From the NCBI GenBank assembly GCA_043777375.1, contig JAYWHX010000016.1:62001-126000 (forward strand): a stretch of 64,000 nt of DNA, in the 5' to 3' direction. The DNA is from TH-plancto1 sp043777375 (GTDB lineage: Bacteria; Planctomycetota; Planctomycetia; Planctomycetales; Planctomycetaceae). Shown here piece by piece: positions 22,213 through 31,980 of the stretch (the first letter of the stretch is position 1; every line of letters starts with the position of its first letter). Below the pieces are notes generated by a model. It was not told the DNA's origin, made no database searches, and worked only from the letters and a program-made list of their open reading frames with translations. The position numbers were made by a program, and so were the translations under genes.

Positions 22213-23648
22213 ATGTTCCACCGGCTGTTCCTCGTCGTTGCGATTCTCTCGGCCTGTTTTTGGGGCGGTCTCGCCTCGCCAGTTCAGGCACAGTCGGACA
22301 TCCCGCCCGGCCTGTCGATCGAAGGCTACCCGGATCGACAGAGCCTGGCTCTTGGGGAGGAATTGGCCCTCCACACCTCGACCACAGCGGGGGAATACAG
22401 CATTGAGATCGCACGCCTGGGGGCCGAACACAAAGTCGTCTACCAGCAAGCCAAGATCCCCGGAGGCGGTTTCCATCCGATCCCCGAGAACGCCAGCTCA
22501 AACGGCTGTGGCTGGCCCGTCAGCTACAAGATGGCGATCCCCGCCGACTGGGCAAGTGGGTACTACCAGGTGACATTCCGCGTGGCAGATGGTGGCGGCA
22601 AGTTCATCGTCCGCAATCGCCGCACAGCTGAGGCCGAAGCATTCTTCATCGTGCGAGCCGCCGAACCTGGCAAGAACTCCAAAATCCTGCTCCAGCTGTC
22701 GACCAATACTTACAACGCTTACACAAACTGGGGCGGCGGCAGTCTGTATGCCTACCACGGACGCGCGAATGCGCAGGGGCACCGCGTCTCGTTCCAGCGT
22801 CCGCAATCGAGCCAGTACCCGAACTGGGAATACCCGTTCGTGCAGTGGGCTGAGAGAAACGGATTCGCGCTCGACTTCGCCACCAACCTCGACCTCGAAC
22901 AACATCCTGAGATGCTCAAGCAATACAAACTGGTACTGAGCGTCGGACATGATGAGTACTGGTCGGGTGCGATGCGGGACCAGTTGGAAGCCTATATTGC
23001 AGCGGGTGGAAATGTCGCCTTCTTCAGCGGGAACACCTGCTGCTGGCAGGTGCGTCCCGAAGAGAATGGGCAGGCATTGACCTGCTGGAAGCAAGGTTTC
23101 AACACGGACCCGGTCTTCAAGACCGACAACCTCAGCACGCTCAGCACCACCTGGAGCCACCACCTCGTGAAGCGGCCCGAGAATAAGCTGACAGGAGTGG
23201 GCTTCCTGTTCGGAGGCTATCACCTCAGCCACGGGCAGTTCATGGATGGCAAAGGAGCCTTTAAGGTCCACCGTCCCGAGCATTGGATATTCGCCGGGAC
23301 CGATTTGAAACGCGATGCGGAGTTCGGGGCGATGCACACAATCGTCGGGTATGAGTGCGACGGCTGCGAGTTGACTTGGAAGGACGGGCTTCCATTCCCG
23401 ACTCACAGCGACGGAACTCCCGAGACGTACGAGGTACTGGCCACCTGCCCGGCGAAGTGGGAAGCGGGCGACTGCGAGTGGTACGACCAATGGGAACGCG
23501 GCCGCGTGGCAACGCCTGCCTCGGCGTCTACACCCGTGGCGGCACCGTCTTCACCTGCGGCTCCACCGACTGGGCCCACGGCCTGCGCGGTGGCGATGCG
23601 ATCACCGAACGCATTACGCGGAACGTGCTGGAAAAACTCGGGAAGTAG
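22213..23648 (+). CDS. N,N-dimethylformamidase large-subunit-like protein, frameshifted
   Basis: The gene starts at the ATG at 22213 (GGAG seven bases upstream) and encodes a signal peptide (MFHRLFLVVAILSACFWGGLASPVQA). A domain like the large subunit of N,N-dimethylformamidase follows, with NAYTNWGGGSLYAYHG, SVGHDEYWSGAMRDQLEAYIAAGGNVAFFSGNTCCWQ and DGCELTW. Near 23500-23510 the reading frame changes. The original frame runs on to 23673 as low-complexity Ala/Pro/Ser residues, while the frame starting at 23505 encodes the expected family ending, GNACLGVYTRGGTVF then STDWAHGL and ITRNVLEKLGK, and stops at 23648. A single extra base in the GC-rich CGCGGCCGCG stretch would explain this. It is either a sequencing error or a real inactivating mutation. 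The exported enzyme's substrate is unknown. Confidence 0.8.
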
Positions 23649-23691
23649 CCGCTGTGATACTTCGAGCGGTTAGAAGTGAGCTGATCGAGAT

Positions 23692-23769
23692 GTGAGCGGA
23701 CTGGCACTATCCGCCGGCTCCTCAGAGCGAACAGACAGCCGTGCCGGTGGCTAGCGCCAGTCCGCTCAC
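23692..23769. repeat. Palindromic repeat between convergent genes (GTGAGCGGACTGGC family)
   Basis: GTGAGCGGACTGGC (from 23692) and GCCAGTCCGCTCAC (ending 23769) are perfect reverse complements, with further partial pairing (GCCGGC / GCCGG) inside. The element lies between the 3' ends of two convergent genes and could serve as a two-way terminator. Confidence 0.75.
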
Positions 23770-23843
23770 AAGAGCATCATTCCTGCCCGCGCGAAGAATA
23801 TTCATCGGCATCGGCCTCCAGTCAATCGGCCACACTCCGGGTC

Positions 23844-25346
23844 TCAGTCCTTCGGAACCAATCGCAACAATTCAGCGGGGCGGCAAATCCGCCCGCCGCG
23901 CATGACCAGCTCGATCTGCCGCGTATTTCGAATGTCCTCCAGCGGGTTCGCATTGAGCAGCACCAGGTCAGCCAGTTTGCCAGCATTGATAGACCCGAGC
24001 CGGTCTTTCTCGCCCAGGACTGTCGCGTTGGTCAACGTGGCCGCTCGCAGAGCAGCTGCCGGAGTGAGGCCCGACTCGACGAGCATTTCCAGTTCCTGGT
24101 GCAGCGAAAAACCCGGCGGAACGAGCGGTTCCGGAGCATCCGTCCCCACCAGCAACGGCACTCCCGCTCGAAACAGCTTTCCGGTCAGTTCCTGATACTT
24201 GGCAAACTCTCGCTGGCGATCTTCCAACGCACCGCCCTGCGGACAACCCGTGCGGGCCAGGTACTCGGGCCAGAACTTTCGCAGCCGATCTGGCACGAGG
24301 ACATTGTCCGGATGATCGCGCACAGCTGGAACATCGGGCAACAGGATCATGTTGCGAAACACAGCCAGCGTCGGATCGATATAGGTCTGATGCTTCGCCA
24401 GATCCGCAATCAGCGAATCGCACAGGGGATTGTCGAGATCAAGCCGTCCTCGATGACCCGCCTGCGAGGCCACCTTCGGCGGTATGACATAGTTGAAGAC
24501 CGACCAGATATGCTCCAGCCCATCGATTCCATCGGCCACAGCGTCCTGAGCCGAGTACGCTCCGAGATGAGCGGTGACGAACAGCCCCCGTCGATGCCCC
24601 TCTTGGATGATGGCTTGCCCTACCGGTCGTGACGTTCCGGCATAGATCTTCACCGTGCGAATGTTCCACGAGGCCAGATCATCAAAGATCGCGGGAACCT
24701 GCGCCGGGTCGGTGACTCCTCGCCCCACGTCGCGATGGATTGGCGGGTCGGCATCGAGTAACGGGCTGCACGTAAAAACTCGCGGGCAAGACGTGGAGTG
24801 GGCTTCCGCAAAACGAGCGACCAGCGTCGCCGCCACGATCTCATCTCCCGTACTGCGGATCGAAGTCACGCCCGCCGCCAGATAGAGCGGCAGCACCTCA
24901 TCCCCCGTCACATGGGCATAATCAAGGACATGCACCACATGCACATGTGCATCAATAAACCCCGGCAAAGCGAACTTGTCCCTCCCATCGATGACCTGAG
25001 CATCCGCAGGCACCTCACCCAAGGCGTCCGCTGGCTGTACCCGGACGATCTCCGTTCCCCGCACCACAATCGTCCGGTCTACCAGCATCGTCCCCGACAC
25101 CGGGTCGAACACCGAGCAATGCTCGATGACCACGCTGGACTCAGCTGCTGAGAGCGAAGAAAGGCCAGTCACGCCCATTCCCATCGAGCACAACAGTGCC
25201 ATAGACCAGCAGAGCGATCTCTTCTGATGTCGTCGCACAAAGCGATCGAAATTTGGCGCGGGAGGGACTCTGGAATCGGGCACGAATTCACCCAGTGAGA
25301 GGTCAAGTCGGGCGTTCTGAGCTGATTTGCGAATCCACTTCCACAC
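23844..25346 (-). CDS. Amidohydrolase family metal-dependent hydrolase, exported
   Basis: The protein belongs to the imidazolonepropionase/dipeptidase-like branch of amidohydrolases. Metal-binding and catalytic motifs are visible in order: HVH in PGFIDAHVHVVH, Lys in VKIYAG, His in FVTAHLG, His in GLEHIW, and Asp in VGTDAPEP. A C-terminal GKLADLVLLNANPLEDIRNTRQIELVMRGG closes the beta-sandwich. A signal peptide (hydrophobic MALLCSMGMGVTGLSSLSA) lies about 48 residues from the first possible start. The GTG at 25346 is only five bases from the argG stop codon, but GTG at 25238 would give a more normal signal peptide. Substrate (dipeptide, lactam or other) cannot be deduced. Confidence 0.88.
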   Translation of the reverse strand: MWKWIRKSAQNARLDLSLGEFVPDSRVPPAPNFDRFVRRHQKRSLCWSMALLCSMGMGVTGLSSLSAAESSVVIEHCSVFDPVSGTMLVDRTIVVRGTEIVRVQPADALGEVPADAQVIDGRDKFALPGFIDAHVHVVHVLDYAHVTGDEVLPLYLAAGVTSIRSTGDEIVAATLVARFAEAHSTSCPRVFTCSPLLDADPPIHRDVGRGVTDPAQVPAIFDDLASWNIRTVKIYAGTSRPVGQAIIQEGHRRGLFVTAHLGAYSAQDAVADGIDGLEHIWSVFNYVIPPKVASQAGHRGRLDLDNPLCDSLIADLAKHQTYIDPTLAVFRNMILLPDVPAVRDHPDNVLVPDRLRKFWPEYLARTGCPQGGALEDRQREFAKYQELTGKLFRAGVPLLVGTDAPEPLVPPGFSLHQELEMLVESGLTPAAALRAATLTNATVLGEKDRLGSINAGKLADLVLLNANPLEDIRNTRQIELVMRGGRICRPAELLRLVPKD

Positions 25347-25350
25347 CGGC

Positions 25351-26568
25351 TTAATACGCGCGTGGCCTCACGCGCCCTTGCACTCGCAGCGGCACGCCCA
25401 GGATACGCAGAAACCCTCCGGCGTCGGTTTGGTTGTAGTTGCCTTCGGAATCCATAGAGGCGATGGCCTCGTCGTAGAGGCTGTTGGGGCTGGTGCGGCT
25501 GGAGACGCGTAGGTTTCCCTTGTAGAGGGTCAGGGTGATCTCGCCGGTGACGGGCTTTTGGCACTCCTTGATGAAGGCCATCAAGGCGTCCATCTTGGCA
25601 CAGTACCAGAACCCGTAGTACACCATCTCCGCGATCTCGGGAGCCATTCGGTCCCGCAAGTGGGTCAGGTCGCGGTCGAGCGTCAGCTGCTCCAGGCCCT
25701 GGTGCGCGGCGTAGAGCATCGTCATGCCGGGGGCCTCGTAGACGCCGCGACTCTTCATCCCGACGAATCGGTTCTCGACGATGTCGATGCGGCCCACACC
25801 GTTGCGACCGCCGATCACATTCAGCTCGGTCACGAGGTCAATGGCTGAGAGTTTCTTCCCATTGACGCTGACCGGGACGCCCGACTCAAACCCGATGGTG
25901 ACCTTCTCTTCTTTGTCCGGAGCGTCCTTCGCCGAGACCGTCATCCCGAAGTCGACGACCGCGATACCGTCCACTTTCGGGTCTTCTAACACACCGGCTT
26001 CGTAGCTGATGTGCAGGCAGTTTTCATCGCTGGAGTACGGCTTCTTCGAAGTCGCCTTGACCGGAATGTTCTTCTGCTCGCAGTACTCAATCATCGCCTG
26101 CCGCCCCGGAAACTTGGCACGGAACTCCTCTATCCGCCACGGTGCAATAATCTTCACACCGGGGTCGAGAGCCTCAGCCGCCAACTGGAACCGGCACTGG
26201 TCGTTCCCCTTCCCCGTCGCACCATGGACAAAGGCGACCGCCCCGACCTCGCGAGCGCGTTGCAGGCACGCCTTGGCGATCAGCGGCCGCGCGATCGAGG
26301 TCCCCATCAGGTAAATGTTCTCGTACTTCGCCTGCCATTGCAGAACTGGGAACGCAAAGTCGCGGCACAGTTCTTCGCGAACGTCGACGATCTCTGAAGA
26401 GGCCGCTCCGATATCGAGAGCCTTCTTGAGGATCGCCGGTCGGTCTTCGCACGGCTGGCCCAAGTCCACATACAAGCAGTGAACCTCGTACCCCTCATCC
26501 ATCAGCCAACCGACCAACACCGAGGTATCGAGACCACCACTGTACGCCAACAGAACACGCTGCTTCAC
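25351..26568 (-). CDS. argG: Argininosuccinate synthase
   Basis: ArgG joins citrulline and aspartate with ATP in arginine biosynthesis. The 405-residue protein has the ATP-binding N terminus LLAYSGGLDTSV, the HGATGKGNDQCRF motif, the KKPYSSDENCLHISYEAG segment and the GGRNGVGRIDIVENRFVGMKSRGVYEAPG signature. Length is normal. The amidohydrolase gene follows almost immediately and may be co-transcribed. Confidence 0.98.
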   Translation of the reverse strand: MKQRVLLAYSGGLDTSVLVGWLMDEGYEVHCLYVDLGQPCEDRPAILKKALDIGAASSEIVDVREELCRDFAFPVLQWQAKYENIYLMGTSIARPLIAKACLQRAREVGAVAFVHGATGKGNDQCRFQLAAEALDPGVKIIAPWRIEEFRAKFPGRQAMIEYCEQKNIPVKATSKKPYSSDENCLHISYEAGVLEDPKVDGIAVVDFGMTVSAKDAPDKEEKVTIGFESGVPVSVNGKKLSAIDLVTELNVIGGRNGVGRIDIVENRFVGMKSRGVYEAPGMTMLYAAHQGLEQLTLDRDLTHLRDRMAPEIAEMVYYGFWYCAKMDALMAFIKECQKPVTGEITLTLYKGNLRVSSRTSPNSLYDEAIASMDSEGNYNQTDAGGFLRILGVPLRVQGRVRPRAY

Positions 26569-26739
26569 GATTCAATTCCTTCGCTGGCCTGTGTTTGGGG
26601 GACATCCGTCACGGGGCAGCTGACACGTTGAGGCTCGATCACCGCCCACGGGGACGGTGCTTCGACGATAACCACGAACGCCAGCAGCAGCAATCGAGTC
26701 GCCTGTCCCAACGCTGGAATTCGTGTCGATCCCGCCCAG

Positions 26740-28461
26740 TCACCTCGGGGCAGCAGGCAATTGAGTCATTTCCTCGCCCGAGCCTGCGACTTCGACGCAA
26801 TTTCGCCCATTCATTTTCGCCCGATACAGTGCCGCGTCGGCAGCGGAGATCAGTCCCCGTGTCGTGCCGATCAAAGCACTACGTGTGGCGACACCGGCAC
26901 TGAGGGTTAGATGGAACTCGGCCCCTTCGAACGGGATCGGCGTGCGCCAAACCGCTTCTCGAATCGCCTCGGCGATTCGCCGAGAGCCTGCCTCCCCCAC
27001 ACCTGGTAACAGCACAGCCAGTTCTTCCCCACCGTAGCGAGCCACCAAAGGCTGGTCACCCTCCCGCATCGATTGCACCGATCTCTCGACCACACGGGCC
27101 ACCGTTTTCAGCGCGGCATCCCCGCCCAGATGTCCATGCGTATCGTTCACCGACTTAAAATGATCGAGGTCGAGCAGGATCAGCGACAGCGCATCACCCA
27201 CTCGGATCGCCCGATCAAATGTGCGATCCAGCTCGATGTCAAACGTATGGCGGTTGGCAAGATGCGTCAGCCCGTCACGGCGGGCCTGTAGCTCAATAGC
27301 TGCGCGGTCCACGGTGCGGGCAATCAGTTCGACCAGGAACTTCACACCCCAGTCTATGAGTTTTCGGTCACTCTCAGGAATGGACCCCATCGTTCGCCTG
27401 GTCAGGCACAGATGGCCCATCACCCAATCATGCTGCCGAAGCGGAAGCATGACGGCGAACGAGATCGGGCCCGCCACTCCCAATCGCTTGAGTTCCGTCA
27501 CACTCCAGATGGCACTCGATGAAGTGCCAGCCGCCTCAGCGAATAGCTGAGACTCAGCCAATTCCCAGCCTTCCATCAATTCACGAGACAATGGCCCGCC
27601 GCCTCGCAGGGGTTGGACGCTGTCACTCTTCGGCTGCTCATCCTCATGCAAGACCAGCGCCGCTCGGTCGAAGTCGGTCATCTCAGCCAGTCGTCGCAAG
27701 TACTCCTGCAACATATGGGTCGGGCTGCGAAACTGTTGATCCGGGAGTGACCGCAGCTCGAGCATTTCTTTCGTGAGCGCGAGTTCGTTGCCCTGTTTAT
27801 CGGTCGATTCTTGCGAAGCCAGTTCTTCACCCAGGATCGACGTCAGATGCTCCCAGCCGCTGAGACTCGCCGTTTCACCGGGTTGAAATGCGGGGAGTTC
27901 GGAACTGATTAACACGCCCCACGGGTCACGATTGCCGCCGAGCCGGAAACAGTACAAGTTCGATAACCGCGACCGCTCCAACGTAGCCAGTCCTTCGACC
28001 GCCCGCAGCTGAGTCAGTTCCGTTGATGTGAGTGATAGTGAGCCGCGAGCAATGGTGTCTTGCACGACGCGGCTGTTGAGGGTCAACTTGCGGCGTGAAT
28101 CCGGGAGCAGTCCGACGGCCTCCTCTAATTGCATTCGAGGGCCCACGATCCGCAGAATTGCCGCGAAACCCTGTTGCGGATCGGCGATCAGCGAGTCCAG
28201 CAGGACTCTGAGTCGTCCGGATAGCTCACGAGTTCCCAGGAAGCGGCGAGTCAGATCGAGTTCCCATTCCCGCAGACGCAACTGGGAGCGCAGCTGATGA
28301 TTTTCATCGGCGAGCTGGTCCGGTTCGATGGACCGCTTTTGCCCGAGCGCCGTCCAAATGGTTCCGGCTCCAAACGCGACGGCGACGCAGGCCGACAATT
28401 CCCACCACGGGAGACCCGTCGGGGATTGCCACCAGTCGATAAAACCCGGATCGATCGACAT
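26740..28461 (-). CDS. Membrane-bound GGDEF-domain protein (putative diguanylate cyclase)
   Basis: The 573-residue product (from the ATG at 28461) has a membrane segment near residues 15-40, a short coiled region, a middle region that looks like two GAF-type sensor modules, and a C-terminal GGDEF domain. The catalytic motif is GGEEL, preceded by ILLDLDHFKSVNDTHGHLGGDAAL, so cyclic-di-GMP synthesis is likely. An R-x-x-D motif (REGD) is present but two residues further from GGEEL than the usual inhibitory site, so product inhibition is uncertain. A longer frame to 28548 exists but its extra residues look non-coding. It is a stand-alone gene. Confidence 0.88.
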   Translation of the reverse strand: MSIDPGFIDWWQSPTGLPWWELSACVAVAFGAGTIWTALGQKRSIEPDQLADENHQLRSQLRLREWELDLTRRFLGTRELSGRLRVLLDSLIADPQQGFAAILRIVGPRMQLEEAVGLLPDSRRKLTLNSRVVQDTIARGSLSLTSTELTQLRAVEGLATLERSRLSNLYCFRLGGNRDPWGVLISSELPAFQPGETASLSGWEHLTSILGEELASQESTDKQGNELALTKEMLELRSLPDQQFRSPTHMLQEYLRRLAEMTDFDRAALVLHEDEQPKSDSVQPLRGGGPLSRELMEGWELAESQLFAEAAGTSSSAIWSVTELKRLGVAGPISFAVMLPLRQHDWVMGHLCLTRRTMGSIPESDRKLIDWGVKFLVELIARTVDRAAIELQARRDGLTHLANRHTFDIELDRTFDRAIRVGDALSLILLDLDHFKSVNDTHGHLGGDAALKTVARVVERSVQSMREGDQPLVARYGGEELAVLLPGVGEAGSRRIAEAIREAVWRTPIPFEGAEFHLTLSAGVATRSALIGTTRGLISAADAALYRAKMNGRNCVEVAGSGEEMTQLPAAPR

Positions 28462-28796
28462 GATCTCACACTGAGGAGTCTGAGACGCTGAGCAGACTGA
28501 AAACCACCAGCATCCCGACATGCCGAGTTTATCACGATTCAACACCACGACGACCGGCTCAATCGCCTGCTTTCGAAAACCAACAGTGGTGATTTCGCCA
28601 CATCATGGAATAACCGGTTGGTCTGACGCTGTCCTCGGTTAGGATTTCGAGGCAGGCGGGGAGACGCTGATCGCTCGACTCCTTGAGAAGCATCGCTCAA
28701 AACGACGACTCTCTCGATCGCAAATCTTAGGGATTTCTGACTGACAACTGACAACTGACAACTGACAACTGACAACTGAAGACTATTAACTTCCCC
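28462..28796. other. Intergenic stretch with a heptamer tandem repeat
   Basis: About 335 bases between two minus-strand genes contain no supported gene. Bases 28741-28775 are five perfect tandem copies of CTGACAA followed by a partial sixth. An open frame through it (28539-28775) is produced by the repeat and I do not call it. The array is close to the 3' end of the YHS-tail gene. Confidence 0.7.
28741..28780. repeat. Tandem heptamer repeat (CTGACAA)n
   Basis: Five exact copies of a seven-base unit plus five bases of a sixth. Arrays of this kind are prone to slippage and vary between strains. Confidence 0.95.
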
Positions 28797-29543
28797 TCAC
28801 GGCTTCGCCGCTTTCGCTTTCTCTCGCCGCGTTTTGTAATCCGCCAAAATCCCTTCCGGGTCATCATTGAACGCCTGCTGGCAGCCCGAGCAGCAGACGT
28901 AATAGGTCTTGCCCGCGTGCTCGACCTTGATCGTTCCGAGACCGCCAGTCACCACGCATTCGGGCTGTCCGCCGCCGGGACCAGCCAGGCGGGTGCCCTC
29001 GCGGGTATAGCCGATTTCCGCGATGCGGGTATAGCTTTGCTGGTCCTCTTTCCGCTTCTCAAACAAGATCAATGTTCGCAGTTCGTTGAGTGACGTGATC
29101 GTGACCCGATAAACCTCGTGCATGTCATCGGGGGCCGAAACGAGGACGAGCTTGTTCTCCTCGATCTGGCCCGCGAGTTCCCGGACGACTCCCGCATCAT
29201 TCGTCCATTGCAGGTGGAACTGGCCAGGAGCGGCATCAGCTGTGACCTTGAGAGTGGTGGCCAGTTTGCCCTTGGTCACCGTTCCAATCAGTGCGGATTC
29301 GGTCGCCGTGAACTGCCACGCCCAGTTGGTGTCCTCGCGCCATGCTCCCGTGTTCGAGCCACGACGCGGCTGACCAGTGCCGCGCCAACCGCCGATGAGA
29401 CTGTTCCAATGGGCAAGAGCTGCCTTTTGAACTTTGACATCAACGGGAGCTGTCGACGGATCATCCGCAGACAGTGGAGCTAAGCTCCTGATCGCGATCG
29501 CGAGCAACAGCAGCCCCGCGACGATGGTCGATCGAGTTCTCAT
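28797..29543 (-). CDS. Secreted protein with C-terminal YHS/TRASH-like cysteine motif
   Basis: The 248-residue protein starts at the ATG at 29543 and has a signal peptide (STIVAGLLLLAIAIRSLAPLSA). The middle is a beta-rich domain of unknown role that begins with WNSLIGGWRGTGQPRRG. The C-terminal 50 residues carry CVVTGGLGTIKVEHAGKTYY then VCCSGCQQAFNDDP, like YHS/TRASH metal-binding modules. A paralogue with the same plan is encoded at 40892-41872. The ATG overlaps the upstream phosphodiesterase stop (ATGA), so the two are translationally coupled. Metal handling or sensing outside the inner membrane is an inference. Confidence 0.75.
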   Translation of the reverse strand: MRTRSTIVAGLLLLAIAIRSLAPLSADDPSTAPVDVKVQKAALAHWNSLIGGWRGTGQPRRGSNTGAWREDTNWAWQFTATESALIGTVTKGKLATTLKVTADAAPGQFHLQWTNDAGVVRELAGQIEENKLVLVSAPDDMHEVYRVTITSLNELRTLILFEKRKEDQQSYTRIAEIGYTREGTRLAGPGGGQPECVVTGGLGTIKVEHAGKTYYVCCSGCQQAFNDDPEGILADYKTRREKAKAAKP

Positions 29544-30496
29544 GGTGCGATTCCCTGCTTCAGTCCCACAGCTGACCCGTCCAACTCCCACTCCGGCTGG
29601 AGGGGGATTCCCAAATGAGTGAGCGCCGTTGCCACGATGTCGACCTGATACGTCTGCTTCTGCTCGGCGGATACCTCAGCTGAGGGGCCGCTGACAACCA
29701 TGAAAGTGCGGCGAATGTCGGGGTTGCTATGCCCATCGCCATGGTCGGTCCCCGCTCCCCCGTGATCGGTGCAAATCAGAATCAGCCAGTCCTCACTCGC
29801 GTAAGTATTGCGGCTCTCGATGGCTTGTAACACCTGCCCGATGTGTCCATCCACGCGCACGATGGCATCGGTGTACTGCTTGACTGTGGGGTGGAATCCG
29901 TACGTATGCCCGCACTCGTCGACTTGTCCTAGATACAGAAACACCAGATCCGGGTCGAGGTTCCGTAGATGTTCGCAGCACGCGGTGGTTAATTGAGAAT
30001 CTTTCTGCGTGTAGTCGTCAGCTCCATCCGCCGGAAGATCCAAGGTGAGGTCGGAGCCACTCAGGATCTTTTCAGCAATCCGTCCCCAATCGCTGAACGA
30101 GGCGGTCTGAATCTCGGGCTGGGCGGACTTGGCGCGCACAAAGAAATGGGGGTAGCGGTCGTATTGCGATCCGATGAACTTGTTGTCAGACACCCCATGC
30201 TTGTTGGGCCAAACCCCGGTCAGCAGGTTCGACCAGCCGGGTCCGCTGACCGTGTTCGCCATATCGGTACGTTTCGGTGAGAGGATGTCCGTCCCGACAA
30301 ACCGTGTGCCGCGAGCCACGATCCCCGTGATATGCGGTGTGTCCGACGCCACCACGGCATCGTGACGACATCCGTCGATCCCGATGACGAGGACCTTTTT
30401 CTGGACGACGGTCTTCGCGTCTTCGGCCCACGAGGGGGTCGCTGAGACGAAGGAAACGAGCAGGGCGAATACGAAGGGGAGCGATGGCGTGTTCAT
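29540..30496 (-). CDS. Exported alkaline-phosphatase-superfamily phosphodiesterase
   Basis: The 318-residue protein (ATG at 30496) has a signal peptide (MNTPSLPFVFALLVSFVSATPSWA). It shows the type I phosphodiesterase/nucleotide pyrophosphatase pattern: VLVIGIDGCRHDA for the first metal site, then PGWSNLLTGVWPNKHGV with the expected nucleophile region, FLYLGQVDECGHTYGFH, and CTDHGGAGTDHGDGH for the second metal site. The nucleophile would be a Ser or Thr in the GPGWSNLLTG region. It overlaps the YHS-tail gene by four bases and probably forms an operon with it. Substrate unknown. Confidence 0.85.
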   Translation of the reverse strand: MNTPSLPFVFALLVSFVSATPSWAEDAKTVVQKKVLVIGIDGCRHDAVVASDTPHITGIVARGTRFVGTDILSPKRTDMANTVSGPGWSNLLTGVWPNKHGVSDNKFIGSQYDRYPHFFVRAKSAQPEIQTASFSDWGRIAEKILSGSDLTLDLPADGADDYTQKDSQLTTACCEHLRNLDPDLVFLYLGQVDECGHTYGFHPTVKQYTDAIVRVDGHIGQVLQAIESRNTYASEDWLILICTDHGGAGTDHGDGHSNPDIRRTFMVVSGPSAEVSAEQKQTYQVDIVATALTHLGIPLQPEWELDGSAVGLKQGIAP

Positions 30497-30878
30497 GCCC
30501 TGCATCATTCTCCGCAGAGGCCAAATTCGCAACTCAGTGTGCCCGAATGATCAGATTTGATGGGGGCTCTGTGAAGGGGCAGAGGAGTAGATCCTACAAA
30601 TGAAACCCACCTGCTCAGAGATCTCTCACGAATTGATTTTTCTGCAATTGATAACAGAGTCAAGCCACACCTTCGCACCATGATCACTAGATCCTCTGCT
30701 GTTCTCATCCCGGAGGAAGACTCGCATTGAGATCAATGGCGGATACGACTTCGGCAGAATGGACCAAGGGATCGCACAGTGGGCGAATCCAAGACGCATC
30801 ATGAAATGTACTCCCCCCAATGGGACAGTCCCTAATAAGTCGAGCAGTCGCACAAAAATACGAAATCCCTGAGTCCAC
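30497..30878. other. Gene-free stretch
   Basis: About 380 bases between the phosphodiesterase start and the queC stop hold no supported gene, repeat or RNA. It should contain the promoter for the phosphodiesterase-YHS pair. Confidence 0.5.
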
Positions 30879-31544
30879 TCACTGCATCGCACAGGGCGTT
30901 CTGGCATAGTTCGAGGGGTCACGGACTCCGGCGTCTTGGAAGGCTTGCATGCGTTCGCCGCACTTACTGCATTGGCCGCAGTGATGGCCATTCACAGGGG
31001 TCAAGCACGTCAGCGTCAGCTCCAGGGGGAGCTTGGCGAATCGGCGGATGAGCTCGACCTTTTCCATTCCGCGATAGGGAGCGATCACTCGTAATGAATG
31101 ATTGAGGCCGCGACCGACAGCTGCGGGAAATGTGTGAAAGAAATCCGGTGTGCCGTCCGGGAACGGGTTACAGGAGAGCGATCCGATGGCCATTGTGGAG
31201 ATGCTGTTTAGGCTGCACCAAATCCCGACTACGCTAAACAGCAGGATGTTACGCCCGGGTAGATACACATCCTCATCCGGTGTCCCCAACGGCGGAACAT
31301 CGTGGCCGGTGACACTCCAGTGCGGGCCATAGAGCGAATCCACCGGCATGCTGAGCTTCACAAGCGGATGGATATTTGGCTGAGCCACAGCTGCCAAATA
31401 TCTCTCCAGTGCGGCGATCTCGCCATGTTCCCAGACCAGTCCCATCGAGACATTCACCGGGATCACTTCGGCAGTTCGAGCCAAGTCCGCGATGAGGACA
31501 CAGCTGTCGAGACCGCCGCTTGCCAGCACTGCGATGCGTTCCAT
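30879..31544 (-). CDS. queC: 7-cyano-7-deazaguanine synthase (QueC)
   Basis: QueC turns carboxydeazaguanine into preQ0 with ATP and ammonia, in the pathway to queuosine or other deazapurines. The 221-residue protein has the PP-loop VLASGGLDSCVLI at its start, the LPGRNILLF segment, and the zinc-binding cluster CLTPVNGHHCGQCSKCGER near residues 182-200. It starts two bases after the queD stop codon, so the genes are one operon. Confidence 0.95.
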   Translation of the reverse strand: MERIAVLASGGLDSCVLIADLARTAEVIPVNVSMGLVWEHGEIAALERYLAAVAQPNIHPLVKLSMPVDSLYGPHWSVTGHDVPPLGTPDEDVYLPGRNILLFSVVGIWCSLNSISTMAIGSLSCNPFPDGTPDFFHTFPAAVGRGLNHSLRVIAPYRGMEKVELIRRFAKLPLELTLTCLTPVNGHHCGQCSKCGERMQAFQDAGVRDPSNYARTPCAMQ

Positions 31545-31546
31545 GT

Positions 31547-31957
31547 TTACTCTCGGTAGGCGGCGTAGCTGGTCGGAGTTTCCCAGAGCCGGATCTCAGT
31601 GATCGGCAGCCCCGCGCGGCTGCCGTGTTGAAAGATGACTTTGGAGATGTTCTCCGCGGTCGGGTTCTCATCCATCAGGAAGAGCGGCTCACCTTGAGCC
31701 TGAAGCAGCGGGACATAGTGATCATGTTTGCACAGTAGCATTCGATGATCGAGGTTCTCATCGACCCATGTCCGCATCACATCCTTAACCACACCAAAGT
31801 CGAGGACCATGCCCAACCGGTCAAGTTCTCTCGATTCGAGGTCGACTTCGATGCGTCCGTTGTGGCCATGCAGATAACGGCACTTGCCGTCGTAGTTCAG
31901 CAGTCGGTGCCCGTAGCAGAAATCGATCATCTTGGTAATGCGGTGCAGCTTGCCCAT
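31547..31957 (-). CDS. queD: 6-carboxytetrahydropterin synthase (QueD)
   Basis: QueD converts dihydroneopterin triphosphate to carboxytetrahydropterin. The 136-residue protein has the zinc ligands in FCYGHRL and YLHGHNG, the LDHRMLL motif, the NPTAENISK segment and the final RLWETPTSYAAY. Length is typical of the family. It lies between the SDR gene (23 bases upstream) and queC. QueE is not encoded next to it. Confidence 0.94.
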   Translation of the reverse strand: MGKLHRITKMIDFCYGHRLLNYDGKCRYLHGHNGRIEVDLESRELDRLGMVLDFGVVKDVMRTWVDENLDHRMLLCKHDHYVPLLQAQGEPLFLMDENPTAENISKVIFQHGSRAGLPITEIRLWETPTSYAAYRE

Positions 31958-31980
31958 GCGAGTTCATCCAATCGGTGAGT

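Noticed and set aside
28539..28775. A 78-codon minus-strand frame starting LSVVSCQLSVVS-like repeats
   Set aside because: The repeats come directly from the CTGACAA tandem array; this is a common false gene.
28741..28780. Possible CRISPR array
   Set aside because: The repeat unit is seven bases with no spacers, so it is a simple tandem repeat. No other direct-repeat/spacer pattern or cas gene was seen in the window.
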